A stretch of 64,000 bases of DNA from Noviherbaspirillum sp. UKPF54 (GCF_007874125.1 NZ_CP040128.1:4588001-4652000), one strand, 5' to 3'. Shown: positions 20,828-29,810, numbered from the stretch's first letter. The notes: a model not told the origin generated them from the letters alone. Numbers and translations: made by a program.

Positions 20828-20863
20828 TTAATGACACGCGCTTAATGACGCGCACTTAATGAC
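20828..20863. repeat. Three direct repeats TTAATGAC at 14-bp spacing
   Basis: TTAATGACACGCGC, TTAATGACGCGCAC and TTAATGACT follow each other without gaps (20828, 20842, 20856). They lie between the divergent amidohydrolase and oxidoreductase genes, then an A+T-rich stretch (TATATATTACG). They could be iterated binding sites for a regulator of one or both genes, or a simple tandem repeat. Confidence 0.7.
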
Positions 20864-20971
20864 TATATATTACGCTTACGCTCGAAGCCCGTATTTTAAC
20901 TATTGCAAAACCCGGTTCGCGCCAGGATTTGCCGCCGCATGCCATGCATGCGCATAACGTGGAAGATTCCC

Positions 20972-23047
20972 ATGACCGTTTCGATTGTTCGCGCTACCTG
21001 CCCGCATGATTGCCCCGATACCTGCGCCTTGCTGGTGACCGTGCAGGATGGCGTCGCCACCCAGGTGCGCGGCGACCCGGAGCATCCGACCACCGCGGGC
21101 GCGCTGTGCACCAAGGTGTCGCGTTACGCCGAACGCACCTATCACAAGGATCGCCTGCTGTATCCGATGAAACGGGTGGGGAAGAAGGGCGAGGGAAAGT
21201 TCGAGCGCATCGGCTGGGACGAGGCGCTCGACACGATCGCGACGCGCCTGAAGGCGATTGCCGCGCGCGACCCGCAGGCGATCCTGCCCTACAGCTATGC
21301 CGGCACGATGGGGCTGGTGCAGGGCGAATCGATGGCGGGGCGCTTCTTTCACAAGCTGGGCGCATCGCTGCTGGAGCGCACCATTTGCGCGTCCGCCGGC
21401 GGCGCCGGCTACCTCTACACGATCGGCGCCCGGATCGGCACCGACGTCGAGCAGTTCCAGAACGCGCGCCTGATCCTGATCTGGGGCGGCAATCCGGTCG
21501 CGTCCAACCTGCATTTCTGGATGCGCGCGCAGGAAGCCAAGCGGCGCGGCGCAAAGCTGATCGCCATCGATCCCTACCGCTCGCTGACCGCCGAAAAATG
21601 CCACCAGCATATCGCGCTGCTGCCGGGCACCGACGCGGCGCTCGCGCTCGGGCTGATGCACGTGCTGATCAGGGAAAAGCTGATCGATGAAGACTATGTG
21701 GCAAGGCACACGCTCGGCTTCGATCAGTTGAAGGAACGAGTGCAGGAGTGGACGCCGCAGCGCACCGCGCAAGTGTGCGGCATTGCGGCTGCCGAGGTCG
21801 AGCAGCTGGCGCGGGAATACGGTTCGACGGCGCAACGCGGCGAAGCCGTGGCGATCCGCCTGAACTATGGCGTGCAGCGCGTGCACGGCGGCGGCATGGC
21901 GGTGCGCAATATCGCCTGCCTGCCGGCGCTGGTCGGGGCATGGCGTCACGCTGCCGGCGGCGTGCAGCTATCGTCCTCCGATTCCTTTCCGAAAAATAGC
22001 CGTGCGCTGCAGCGCCCCGATCTCATGCCGGCGCAACGTCCGCGCACCATCAACATGAGCACCATCGGCGACGACTTGCTGCGCGCCGCCGCGCCGGACT
22101 TCGGTCCGCGGATCGAGGCGCTGGTCGTCTACAACGCCAATCCGGTGGCGGTCGCGCCGGAGTCGGCGAAGGTGGCGCAAGGGTTCGCGCGCGAGGATTT
22201 GTTTACCGTCGTGCTGGAGCATTTTCAGACCGACACCGCCGACTATGCCGACATCCTGCTGCCGGCCACCACGCAGCTGGAGCACGTGGACATCCATGCC
22301 ACTTATGGCCATTTGTACATGATGGCCAACAACGCGGCCATCGCGCCGCTGGGCGAAGCCAAGCCGAACACCGAAATCTTCCGCCTGCTGGCGCAGCGCA
22401 TGGGTTTTGACGACCCCTGCTTTCGCGAGAGCGACGACGACATCGCGGCGCAGGCATTCAATCGCGCCAACGAGCGCGCCATTCATTTCGACTGGGATGC
22501 ATTGAAGCGCAAGGGCTGGCAAAAGCTCAACATGCCGGACGCGCCGTTTGCCGAGGGCGGCTTCCCCACACCGTCGGGCAAATGCGAATTCTATTGCGAG
22601 CGCATGCTGCACGAAGGACTGGACCCTTTGCCAACCTATATCCCGCCGCACGAATCGGTAGCGAGCAACCCGGAGTTGGCGAAGACATATCCGCTCGCGA
22701 TGATTTCGCCGCCAGCGCGGAACTTTCTAAACAGCACCTTCGTCAATGTGGAGAGTCTGCGCGATACGGAAGGCGAGCCGCACCTGGACATCCATCCTGT
22801 CGATGCCATCGAACGCGGCATTGAAGATGGCAACCGGGTACGCATCCACAACGCGCGCGGCTCATTCTTTGCGAAAGCGCGCGTGACCGACAGGGCACGA
22901 CAGGGACTGGTGGTCGGTTTGTCCATCTGGTGGAAGAAGTTCGCCGCCGATGGCAAGAACGCCAATGAAGTCACCAGCCAGCGCTTGACCGACATGGGTA
23001 ACGCGCCGACGTTTTACGACGTGCTGGTGCAGGTGGAGAAAGCGTAG
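20972..23047 (+). CDS. Molybdopterin oxidoreductase with N-terminal [4Fe-4S] site
   Basis: A 691-aa member of the DMSO reductase/formate dehydrogenase superfamily. The Fe-S ligands are C10-x3-C14-x3-C18-x27-C46 (CPHDCPDTC and LCTK). It continues with the catalytic region (LPYSYAGTMGLVQGE), IWGGNPVASN, DTADYADILLPATTQLE and the C-terminal dinucleotide-binding domain (HPVDAIERGIEDGNRVRIHN). There is no Tat signal, so it acts in the cytoplasm. I chose the ATG at 20972 because conservation starts there. The substrate and electron partner are unknown. A lipoprotein gene starts 3 bp after the stop. Confidence 0.9.
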   Translation: MTVSIVRATCPHDCPDTCALLVTVQDGVATQVRGDPEHPTTAGALCTKVSRYAERTYHKDRLLYPMKRVGKKGEGKFERIGWDEALDTIATRLKAIAARDPQAILPYSYAGTMGLVQGESMAGRFFHKLGASLLERTICASAGGAGYLYTIGARIGTDVEQFQNARLILIWGGNPVASNLHFWMRAQEAKRRGAKLIAIDPYRSLTAEKCHQHIALLPGTDAALALGLMHVLIREKLIDEDYVARHTLGFDQLKERVQEWTPQRTAQVCGIAAAEVEQLAREYGSTAQRGEAVAIRLNYGVQRVHGGGMAVRNIACLPALVGAWRHAAGGVQLSSSDSFPKNSRALQRPDLMPAQRPRTINMSTIGDDLLRAAAPDFGPRIEALVVYNANPVAVAPESAKVAQGFAREDLFTVVLEHFQTDTADYADILLPATTQLEHVDIHATYGHLYMMANNAAIAPLGEAKPNTEIFRLLAQRMGFDDPCFRESDDDIAAQAFNRANERAIHFDWDALKRKGWQKLNMPDAPFAEGGFPTPSGKCEFYCERMLHEGLDPLPTYIPPHESVASNPELAKTYPLAMISPPARNFLNSTFVNVESLRDTEGEPHLDIHPVDAIERGIEDGNRVRIHNARGSFFAKARVTDRARQGLVVGLSIWWKKFAADGKNANEVTSQRLTDMGNAPTFYDVLVQVEKA

Positions 23048-23050
23048 GAC

Positions 23051-24181
23051 ATGAAGATAAAGTGGCGGGCGTTGGTTTTTTGCGGAGTGGCGGCCCTGGT
23101 CGGCGGCTGTTCCCAGATGGGATACTTTGTGCAGGCCGCGCAGGGGCAGTTTTCGCTGCTGGCCGAAGCGCAGCCGATCGACGACTGGCTCGCCAGGAGC
23201 GACCTTAACGACACGCTGCGCGACAAGCTCACCAAGGTCAAGGAGATCCGCGCCTTCGCCGCCAAGGAACTGGCGCTGCCCGACAATGACACCTTTACCA
23301 CCTACGCCGACCTCAAGCGCCCGTTCGTGATGTGGAACGTGGTCGCGACGCCGGAGCTGTCGCTGAAGCCCTTGCAATGGTGTTTCCCGGTCGCCGGCTG
23401 CGTAAATTATCGCGGCTACTACAGCAAGGATGATGCGCAGTCGTATGCGAAGGAGTTGCGCGCCGAGCACTACGATGTCGAAGTGTCGGGCGTGCCGGCC
23501 TATTCGACGCTGGGCTGGTTCCGCGACCCGGTCCTGTCTACCTTCATCAAGTACCCCGATGGCGAAGTGGCGCGCATGGTGTTCCACGAACTGGCGCACC
23601 AGGTGGTGTACGTGCCGGGCGACTCGCGCTTTAACGAATCGTTCGCGGTGGCCGTCGAGGAAGCCGGCGTCGAGCGCTGGCTCGCCATGTACGGCAACGA
23701 CAAGATGCGCAAGACCTATGCCGAATACGAGGGCCGCAAGCGGGATTTTCTCGCCTTGCTGATGAAGCATCGCAAGGCGCTCGAAGAAAATTACAAGCGC
23801 GATGCGAGCGACACCGACAAGCGCAAGGAAAAGGCTGCAATTTTCCAGTCGCTCAAGGATGACTACCAGGCGCTCAAGGCGTCTTGGGGCGGCTACAGCG
23901 GCTACGACCGCTGGTTCGCCGAGCCATTGTCGAACGCCCATCTGTCCGCCATCGCGACGTACCACGATTTCGTGCCCGGCTTTAAGGCGCTGCTGATGCA
24001 GCAAAAGCGGTTCGACAAGTTCTACCAGGCGGTCAAACGGCTGGCCTCGCTCGACGAGAATGAGCGGCACCGGCAACTGGCGGCGATGAGCCCGCCGCCC
24101 ACCATGGCCGCCGGGCCGGACGGCGCTGAAGCGATGCCGGTCAGGCTAGACGCGAAGCCGGAACAGGCTGCAGCGCAATAA
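23051..24181 (+). CDS. Predicted aminopeptidase lipoprotein (COG4324)
   Basis: A 376-aa exported protein whose signal peptide ends in the lipobox LVGGC (Cys20). It has a zinc metallopeptidase signature H179-E-L-A-H183, with E196 in FNESFAVAVEE as likely third ligand. It matches the COG4324 group of predicted aminopeptidases. It begins 3 bp after the oxidoreductase stop and is surely in the same transcript, although the link between a cytoplasmic molybdoenzyme and a lipoprotein peptidase is not obvious. The C-terminal tail is Ala/Pro rich. Confidence 0.85.
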   Translation: MKIKWRALVFCGVAALVGGCSQMGYFVQAAQGQFSLLAEAQPIDDWLARSDLNDTLRDKLTKVKEIRAFAAKELALPDNDTFTTYADLKRPFVMWNVVATPELSLKPLQWCFPVAGCVNYRGYYSKDDAQSYAKELRAEHYDVEVSGVPAYSTLGWFRDPVLSTFIKYPDGEVARMVFHELAHQVVYVPGDSRFNESFAVAVEEAGVERWLAMYGNDKMRKTYAEYEGRKRDFLALLMKHRKALEENYKRDASDTDKRKEKAAIFQSLKDDYQALKASWGGYSGYDRWFAEPLSNAHLSAIATYHDFVPGFKALLMQQKRFDKFYQAVKRLASLDENERHRQLAAMSPPPTMAAGPDGAEAMPVRLDAKPEQAAAQ

Positions 24182-24194
24182 TCTACAGGCAAGC

Positions 24195-24217
24195 AAAGCG
24201 ACCCGTGCGGTCGCTTT
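24195..24217 (+). terminator. Hairpin after the oxidoreductase-peptidase operon
   Basis: Perfect 9-bp stem AAAGCGACC/GGTCGCTTT with a 5-nt loop (CGTGC), 13 bp after the stop codon. Only TTTGT follows, so termination may be moderate. Confidence 0.65.
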
Positions 24218-24324
24218 GTCGCATCTGGAGACGGCGAAATAGGGAGTGCCGGAGCGGTCGCGCATTGTTGCATCGCAATATTATTTCCGGGCTAGAGAAG
24301 TTACTCAGGAAACGCCTAAAAACC

Positions 24325-24353
24325 TTGCACTCGGACGCGCCGACCGATAGCAT
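24325..24353 (+). promoter_or_regulatory. Promoter of the first fadD copy
   Basis: TTGCAC (24325-24330), 17-bp spacer, TAGCAT (24348-24353). The same hexamers and spacing occur before the second copy (26306-26334), although the surrounding sequence has diverged, which supports function. Confidence 0.7.
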
Positions 24354-24369
24354 CTATGTTACTAAAAAA

Positions 24370-24381
24370 GAACTGTCGTTC
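24370..24381. promoter_or_regulatory. Operator-like palindrome GAAC-N4-GTTC before fadD copy 1
   Basis: GAACTGTCGTTC lies about 17 bp after the -10 box, just downstream of the expected transcription start. The matching site before copy 2 (26352-26363) is GAACTATCGTTC. The position suits a repressor. Acyl-CoA-responsive TetR-type regulators are known for such genes in betaproteobacteria, but I cannot name the protein. Confidence 0.55.
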
Positions 24382-24437
24382 GTTTTTTTACGTCGACATC
24401 GATATTCCCCCAAAGCACATCAACACTGAGGCAGACA

Positions 24438-26120
24438 ATGGAGAAAATCTGGCTGAAATCGTATCCGAAGGACGTACCGGCGGAGATCGATTACAAACAA
24501 TACCGATCGCTGGTGCACCTGCTGGAAGAATCGTTCCGCAAGTATGCCTCGCGCAACGCATTCGTCTGCATGGACAAGTCCCTCACCTATGCCGAGGTGG
24601 ATGAATACTCGAAGCAGCTGGGTGCCTGGCTGCAGAGCAAGGGGCTGAAGAAGGGGGCACGCGTGGCAGTGATGATGCCCAACGTGCTGCAATACCCGAT
24701 TTCGGTCGCCGGCGTCCTGCGCGCCGGCTACACGGTGGTCAACGTCAACCCGCTGTACACGCCGCGCGAACTGGAACACCAGTTGAACGACTCGGGCGCG
24801 GAAGCGATCATCATCCTGGAAAACTTCGCGACCACGCTCGAGCATGTGATCAAGAAGACCAAGGTCAAGCATGTGGTGGTGGCCAGCATGGGCGAAATGC
24901 TGGGCGGGGTGAAGGGGATGATCGTCAACTTCGTGGTGCGCAACGTGAAGAAGATGGTGCCGGCGTTTTCGCTGCCCAGCGCGGTGCGCTTCAAGCAGGT
25001 GCTGTCCGAAGGCGCGCGCATGTCGTTGAAACCGGTGGATCTCAAGCATGACGACGTCGCCTTCCTGCAGTACACCGGCGGCACCACCGGCGTGTCCAAG
25101 GGCGCGACCCTGTTGCACCGCAACGTGCTGGCGAATGTCTTGCAAAACGACGCCTGGGTGCAACCTGCGCTGCAGAAAAAATCAAAGTCCGAGCAGATAA
25201 CGATTGTCTGCGCGCTGCCGCTGTATCACATCTTCGCGCTGACGGCCTGCGGCTTGATGGGCATGCGCTGGGGCGCCTTGAACCTCCTGATCCCGAATCC
25301 GCGCGATATTCCTGGCTTCGTGAAGGAACTGGAAAAGTACAAGGTCAACATGTTCCCGGCGGTGAACACGTTGTACAACGGTTTGCTCAACAACCCCGAC
25401 TTTGCCAAACTCGATTTCTCCGGCTTGATGATTTCCCTCGGCGGCGGCATGGCCGTGCAGCAGGCGGTGGCCGAGAAATGGCTGAAGGTGACCGGCTGCC
25501 CGATTCTCGAGGCGTACGGCTTGTCCGAAACCTCGCCCGGCGCGACCATCAACCGGGCCGATGCGAAGGAATTTACCGGTACCATCGGCCTGCCGATTTC
25601 CTCGACCGAGATCGCGATCCTGGACGACGACGGCAAGCCGGTGGCGCTGGGCCAGCCGGGCGAAATCTCGATCCGCGGCCCGCAAGTGATGGCCGGTTAC
25701 TGGAACCGCCCGGATGAAACCGCGAAAGTGATGACGCCGGACGGCTTCTTCAAGACCGGCGACGTCGGCGTGATGGATGACGGCGGCTATGTGAAGATCG
25801 TCGACCGCAAGAAGGACATGATCCTGGTGTCGGGCTTCAACGTGTACCCGAACGAGATCGAAGGCGTGGTGGCGGCGCACCCGGGCGTGCTGGAATGCGC
25901 GTGCATCGGCGTGCCGGATGCGAATTCGGGCGAGGCGGTCAAGCTGTTCGTGGTGCGCAAGGACCCGACCCTGACGGTGGACCAGCTGATGAGCTACTGC
26001 AAGGAGCAATTCACCGGCTACAAGAAGCCGAAATACATCGAGTTCCGCGACGAGCTGCCGAAGACGAACGTGGGCAAGATCTTGCGGCGCGAATTGCGCG
26101 ACGAGAAAAAGGCTGCCTGA
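24438..26120 (+). CDS. fadD: Long-chain fatty acid-CoA ligase, copy 1
   Basis: Activates fatty acids to acyl-CoA via an acyl-adenylate; 560 aa, FadD length. The P-loop-like AMP motif is YTGGTTGVSKG (212-222), with YGLSET (360-365), the hinge and FACS-type segment DGFFKTGDVG...GYVKIVDRKKDMI, and the catalytic lysine K547 in TNVGKILRR. GAGGCAGACA precedes the ATG. It is followed by its own terminator and then a second copy. The two proteins differ at 41 of 560 positions by my count, with none in 91-230 or 450-560. Most changes fall in 231-388, the acyl-binding part, so the copies may prefer different substrates. Confidence 0.94.
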   Translation: MEKIWLKSYPKDVPAEIDYKQYRSLVHLLEESFRKYASRNAFVCMDKSLTYAEVDEYSKQLGAWLQSKGLKKGARVAVMMPNVLQYPISVAGVLRAGYTVVNVNPLYTPRELEHQLNDSGAEAIIILENFATTLEHVIKKTKVKHVVVASMGEMLGGVKGMIVNFVVRNVKKMVPAFSLPSAVRFKQVLSEGARMSLKPVDLKHDDVAFLQYTGGTTGVSKGATLLHRNVLANVLQNDAWVQPALQKKSKSEQITIVCALPLYHIFALTACGLMGMRWGALNLLIPNPRDIPGFVKELEKYKVNMFPAVNTLYNGLLNNPDFAKLDFSGLMISLGGGMAVQQAVAEKWLKVTGCPILEAYGLSETSPGATINRADAKEFTGTIGLPISSTEIAILDDDGKPVALGQPGEISIRGPQVMAGYWNRPDETAKVMTPDGFFKTGDVGVMDDGGYVKIVDRKKDMILVSGFNVYPNEIEGVVAAHPGVLECACIGVPDANSGEAVKLFVVRKDPTLTVDQLMSYCKEQFTGYKKPKYIEFRDELPKTNVGKILRRELRDEKKAA

Positions 26121-26148
26121 CCAGCCGCACCCGCACCCGTACCTTTGA

Positions 26149-26176
26149 AACCGCCTGCCTGCCAGGCGGTTTTTTT
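26149..26176 (+). terminator. Terminator of fadD copy 1
   Basis: Stem ACCGCCTG/CAGGCGGT with a short loop, then seven T residues. The same hairpin ends copy 2 (28131-28159). Confidence 0.9.
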
Positions 26177-26305
26177 ATCCTTGTCGGACAACGCCGAGTG
26201 GCCGTTCATGGCAGGGAAATTGGAGCGCAGACCGATGCAGACACATTGTTGCATCGCAAGATGTGTTGTTTGAAAAAGGCGCTATTCTTAAGCGAATTAA
26301 AAAGC

Positions 26306-26334
26306 TTGCACGCTGATGCGCTGATCGATAGCAT
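26306..26334 (+). promoter_or_regulatory. Promoter of the second fadD copy
   Basis: TTGCAC (26306-26311), 17-bp spacer, TAGCAT (26329-26334), matching the copy 1 promoter in hexamers and spacing. Confidence 0.7.
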
Positions 26335-26351
26335 CTATGTCAACAAAAAAA

Positions 26352-26363
26352 GAACTATCGTTC
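26352..26363. promoter_or_regulatory. Operator-like palindrome GAAC-N4-GTTC before fadD copy 2
   Basis: GAACTATCGTTC, 17 bp after the -10 box, in the same relative place as at copy 1. The flanking AAAAAA and CGTTTT are also kept. Confidence 0.55.
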
Positions 26364-26420
26364 GTTTTATAAAAATCCCGAGCTTTCCATCCAACATAAC
26401 GAGAGACAAAGAGGCAGACA

Positions 26421-28103
26421 ATGGAGAAAATCTGGCTGAAATCGTATCCGAAGGGCGTACCGGCGGAGATCGATTACAAACAATACCGATCGCTGGTGCA
26501 CTTGATGGAAGAATCGTTCCGCAAGTATGCCTCGCGCAATGCATTCGTCTGCATGGACAAGTTCATGACGTATGCGGAGCTGGATGAATACTCGAAGCAG
26601 CTGGGGGCCTGGCTGCAGAGCAAGGGGCTGAAGAAGGGCGCGCGCGTGGCAGTGATGATGCCCAACGTTCTGCAATACCCGGTAGCGATTGCCGGCGTCC
26701 TGCGCGCCGGCTACACGGTGGTCAACGTCAACCCGCTGTACACGCCGCGCGAACTGGAACACCAGTTGAACGACTCCGGGGCTGAAGCGATCATCATCCT
26801 GGAAAACTTCGCGACCACGCTCGAGCATGTGATCAAGAAGACCAAGGTCAAGCATGTGGTGGTGGCCAGCATGGGCGAAATGCTGGGCGGGGTGAAGGGG
26901 ATGATCGTCAACTTTGTGGTGCGCAACGTGAAGAAGATGGTGCCGGCGTTTTCGCTGCCCAGCGCGGTGCGCTTCAAGCAGGTGCTGTCCGAAGGCGCAC
27001 GCATGTCGTTGAAACCGGTCGATCTCAAGCATGACGACGTCGCCTTCCTGCAGTACACCGGCGGCACTACCGGCGTGTCCAAGGGCGCGACCCTGCTGCA
27101 TCGCAACGTGATTGCCAACGTGCTGCAAAACGACGCCTGGGCGCAACCGGCGTTGCAGCAAGAACCGAAGATCGATCCGCTCACCATCGTTTGCGCGCTG
27201 CCGCTGTATCACATCTTCGCCTTGACCGCGTGCTTCCTGATGGGCACGCGCTGGGGATCGCTGAATATCCTGATCCCGAATCCGCGCGATATTCCTGGCT
27301 TCGTGAAGGAACTGGGGAAGTACAAGTTCAACCTGCTGCCGGCGGTGAACACGCTGTACAACGGTTTGCTGAACAACCCCGACTTCGCCAAGCTGGACTT
27401 TTCCACTCTCAAGGTGTGCAACGGCGGCGGCATGGCCGTGCAGCAGGCGGTGGCCGAGAAATGGCTGAAGGTGACCGGCTGTCCGATCGTCGAGGGCTAC
27501 GGCTTGTCCGAAACCTCGCCGTCGGCGACGATCAATCCGGCCGATGCGACGGAATTCTCCGGCGCGATCGGCCTGCCAATCCCGTCGACCGAGATCGCGA
27601 TCCTGGACGACGACGGCAAGCCGGTGGCGCTGGGCCAGCCGGGCGAAATTTCGATCCGCGGCCCGCAAGTGATGGCCGGTTACTGGAACCGCCCGGACGA
27701 AACCGCGAAAGTGATGACGCCGGACGGCTTCTTCAAGTCGGGCGACGTCGGCGTGATGGACGAGCGCGGTTACGTGAAGATCGTCGACCGCAAGAAGGAC
27801 ATGATCCTGGTGTCCGGTTTCAACGTGTACCCGAACGAGATCGAAGGCGTGGTGGCGGCGCACCCGGGCGTGCTGGAATGCGCGTGCATCGGCGTGCCGG
27901 ATGCGAATTCGGGCGAGGCGGTCAAGCTGTTCGTGGTGCGCAAGGACCCGACCCTGACGGTGGACCAGCTGATGAGCTACTGCAAGGAGCAATTCACCGG
28001 CTACAAGAAGCCGAAATACATCGAGTTCCGCGACGAGCTGCCGAAGACGAACGTGGGCAAGATCCTGCGGCGCGAATTGCGCGACGAGAAAAAGGCTGCC
28101 TGA
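26421..28103 (+). CDS. fadD: Long-chain fatty acid-CoA ligase, copy 2
   Basis: A second full-length 560-aa acyl-CoA synthetase, offset by exactly 1983 bp from copy 1 at both ends of the gene. All catalytic motifs are intact (YTGGTTGVSKG, YGLSETSP, K547). Differences from copy 1 cluster at 12-90, 231-388 and 440-449. Notable changes are G272F, M276T, V303F, M305L and the loop GLMISL to TLKVCN (329-334), all in the region lining the acyl tunnel in this fold. Long identical blocks on both sides suggest gene conversion that spared the substrate region. It has its own promoter, operator-like site and terminator. Confidence 0.94.
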   Translation: MEKIWLKSYPKGVPAEIDYKQYRSLVHLMEESFRKYASRNAFVCMDKFMTYAELDEYSKQLGAWLQSKGLKKGARVAVMMPNVLQYPVAIAGVLRAGYTVVNVNPLYTPRELEHQLNDSGAEAIIILENFATTLEHVIKKTKVKHVVVASMGEMLGGVKGMIVNFVVRNVKKMVPAFSLPSAVRFKQVLSEGARMSLKPVDLKHDDVAFLQYTGGTTGVSKGATLLHRNVIANVLQNDAWAQPALQQEPKIDPLTIVCALPLYHIFALTACFLMGTRWGSLNILIPNPRDIPGFVKELGKYKFNLLPAVNTLYNGLLNNPDFAKLDFSTLKVCNGGGMAVQQAVAEKWLKVTGCPIVEGYGLSETSPSATINPADATEFSGAIGLPIPSTEIAILDDDGKPVALGQPGEISIRGPQVMAGYWNRPDETAKVMTPDGFFKSGDVGVMDERGYVKIVDRKKDMILVSGFNVYPNEIEGVVAAHPGVLECACIGVPDANSGEAVKLFVVRKDPTLTVDQLMSYCKEQFTGYKKPKYIEFRDELPKTNVGKILRRELRDEKKAA

Positions 28104-28130
28104 CCAGCCGCCCCCGCACCTGTACCTTTG

Positions 28131-28159
28131 AAACCGCCTGCCTGCCAGGCGGTTTTTTT
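28131..28159 (+). terminator. Terminator of fadD copy 2, overlapping the end of the phosphatase gene
   Basis: Stem ACCGCCTG/CAGGCGGT with seven T residues. The last T residues and the following A form the complement of the phosphatase stop codon (28158-28160), so the hairpin abuts both convergent genes. Confidence 0.88.
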
Positions 28160-29744
28160 ATCCGGTTTGGACGACACCGGGACGGCCATTTTCGACCGTG
28201 AATCGCGCCAGCGTCGACACGCCGGAATCGGGCATGTGTACATCGTCCAGCCCCATCAGCTGCGCAATGGTCCGTTCCGGGCCGACTTCCATCATCACGA
28301 ATCCGCGCCGGTCGGCGCGGCCGTAGCGGATATGCGGGTTCTGCGCGACATACCGGTCGACGCGCGACTGCGGGCGGGAATCCGACGTGACGGAGGTGCC
28401 GCAGAATTCGCTGGCAATGACCGGATTGTCGGGGGAGACCGGGCGGCCGAAGTCCGGCTTCAGGTTGCACGCGTAAAACGTGTGCACATCGCCCGAAATC
28501 ACGACCGGGTTGGCCGGGCGATGCCTGACGATATTGTCGAACAGGCGCTGGCGCGCGGCCGGATAACCGTCCCAGCCATCCGTCCAGAAGCGGCCCTCGT
28601 CCGGGCGGGTGATCGGCACCTGGCTTGCCTGCGCCATCAGCGTTTGCTGCGCGAGGATATTCCACGTTGCGCCGGACGACGCAAAGCCATCCGCCAGCCA
28701 TGCTTCCTGTTCAGTGCCGAGCAGCGTGCGCGCGGCATCGGTGCGTTCGGTGCAGCTGGCGCTCACCGAGCGGGAGCCGCCGCGGCCCGGCGCTGGACAG
28801 GCCTGGTAAGAGCGGTATTGCCGGTCGTCGAGCACGTGGAAGCGCGCCAGCCGCCCCCAATCGTACCGTTCGTACAGGCGCAGATGGGCGAAACGCTGTA
28901 GCCCGGCCGGCAAGGCGGGCAGGCGGATCGGCATGTGCTCGTAAAAGGCTTGATAGGCGGCAGCGCGCCGCGCGAGGAAGCCGGAGTCGAGGCGTTCGTC
29001 GCGATCGTCGGCGTAATCGTTGGCGACTTCGTGATCGTCCCAGGTCACGATCCAGGGCGCGGCGCGATGCGCCGCCTGCAGGTCGGGATCGGATTTGTAC
29101 TGGGCATAGCGGGCACGATAGTTTTCCAGCGTCACGCACTCGTTGCTGCGGGCGCGCGGTGCCGCGGGATGCCCGAGGTCGTATGGCCCCCACTCGTAGA
29201 TGTAATCGCCCAGGAACGCGACCAGGTCCGGTGCGGCATCGGCGATATGGCGGTGCGCCGCATAGTGCCCGAATTCCCAATGCTGGCATGATGCGAAGGC
29301 AAAACGCAGTGCTGCCGGCATGGCGTCGGTGGCCGGCGCGGTTCGGGTGCGTCCGGACGGGCTGACGGCGTCGCCCAGCATGAAGCGATACCAGTACCAG
29401 CGGTCGGGACGCAATCCGGCGACATCGACGTGCACGCTGTGAGCCAGTTCCGGCAGGGCGGTCGCCATGCCGGTGGCGATCACCTTCTGGAACGCCTCGT
29501 CTTCGGCCAACTCCCAACGGACCGCCAGTGGCACCGGTGCGATAGACGCGGCATCGAGCGGATCGGGCAGTATACGCGTCCACAGCACGATGGCGGTCGG
29601 GCGCGGCGAGCCGGACGCCACCCCCAGGCGAAACGGGTAGCGCGTCAGGCGCGTGGCAGCGCCGCCCGGAAAAGCCGCCGCGTAGGCCGCCAGCGATAAC
29701 AGGCGAGCGGCGCGTGCAAGAAAAATCCTGCGTGCAAGTTGCAT
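28158..29744 (-). CDS. phoD: Alkaline phosphatase D family protein
   Basis: Secreted phosphodiesterase/phosphatase of the PhoD type, 528 aa. The N-terminus MQLARRIFLARAARLL has a twin-arginine-like motif (RRIFL) before a hydrophobic stretch, consistent with Tat export. It has an N-terminal PhoD domain (FRLGVASGSPRPTAIVLWTR) and metal-site motifs ASCQHWEFGHY, GDYIYEWG, WDDHEVANDY and SGDVHTF. I chose the ATG at 29744 with GAGGAG upstream. The TTG at 29768 is less likely. Expected metals are Fe3+/Ca2+. No pho box was evident upstream. Confidence 0.9.
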   Translation of the reverse strand: MQLARRIFLARAARLLSLAAYAAAFPGGAATRLTRYPFRLGVASGSPRPTAIVLWTRILPDPLDAASIAPVPLAVRWELAEDEAFQKVIATGMATALPELAHSVHVDVAGLRPDRWYWYRFMLGDAVSPSGRTRTAPATDAMPAALRFAFASCQHWEFGHYAAHRHIADAAPDLVAFLGDYIYEWGPYDLGHPAAPRARSNECVTLENYRARYAQYKSDPDLQAAHRAAPWIVTWDDHEVANDYADDRDERLDSGFLARRAAAYQAFYEHMPIRLPALPAGLQRFAHLRLYERYDWGRLARFHVLDDRQYRSYQACPAPGRGGSRSVSASCTERTDAARTLLGTEQEAWLADGFASSGATWNILAQQTLMAQASQVPITRPDEGRFWTDGWDGYPAARQRLFDNIVRHRPANPVVISGDVHTFYACNLKPDFGRPVSPDNPVIASEFCGTSVTSDSRPQSRVDRYVAQNPHIRYGRADRRGFVMMEVGPERTIAQLMGLDDVHMPDSGVSTLARFTVENGRPGVVQTG

Positions 29745-29810
29745 GACGAACTCCTCATCAGGCCACAATGACGTTGGATCATTCTTGCAGGTTCGGGCGC
29801 GGCGGCGAGG

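Noticed and set aside
20972..24181. Possible formate dehydrogenase operon
   Set aside because: Only one molybdoenzyme subunit is present, without Fe-S or cytochrome partners. The next gene is a lipoprotein peptidase, so a specific dehydrogenase name is not justified.
24195..24217. Perfect 9-bp hairpin read as part of the fadD control region
   Set aside because: It is 13 bp after the peptidase stop and over 100 bp before the fadD promoter, so it belongs to the upstream operon.
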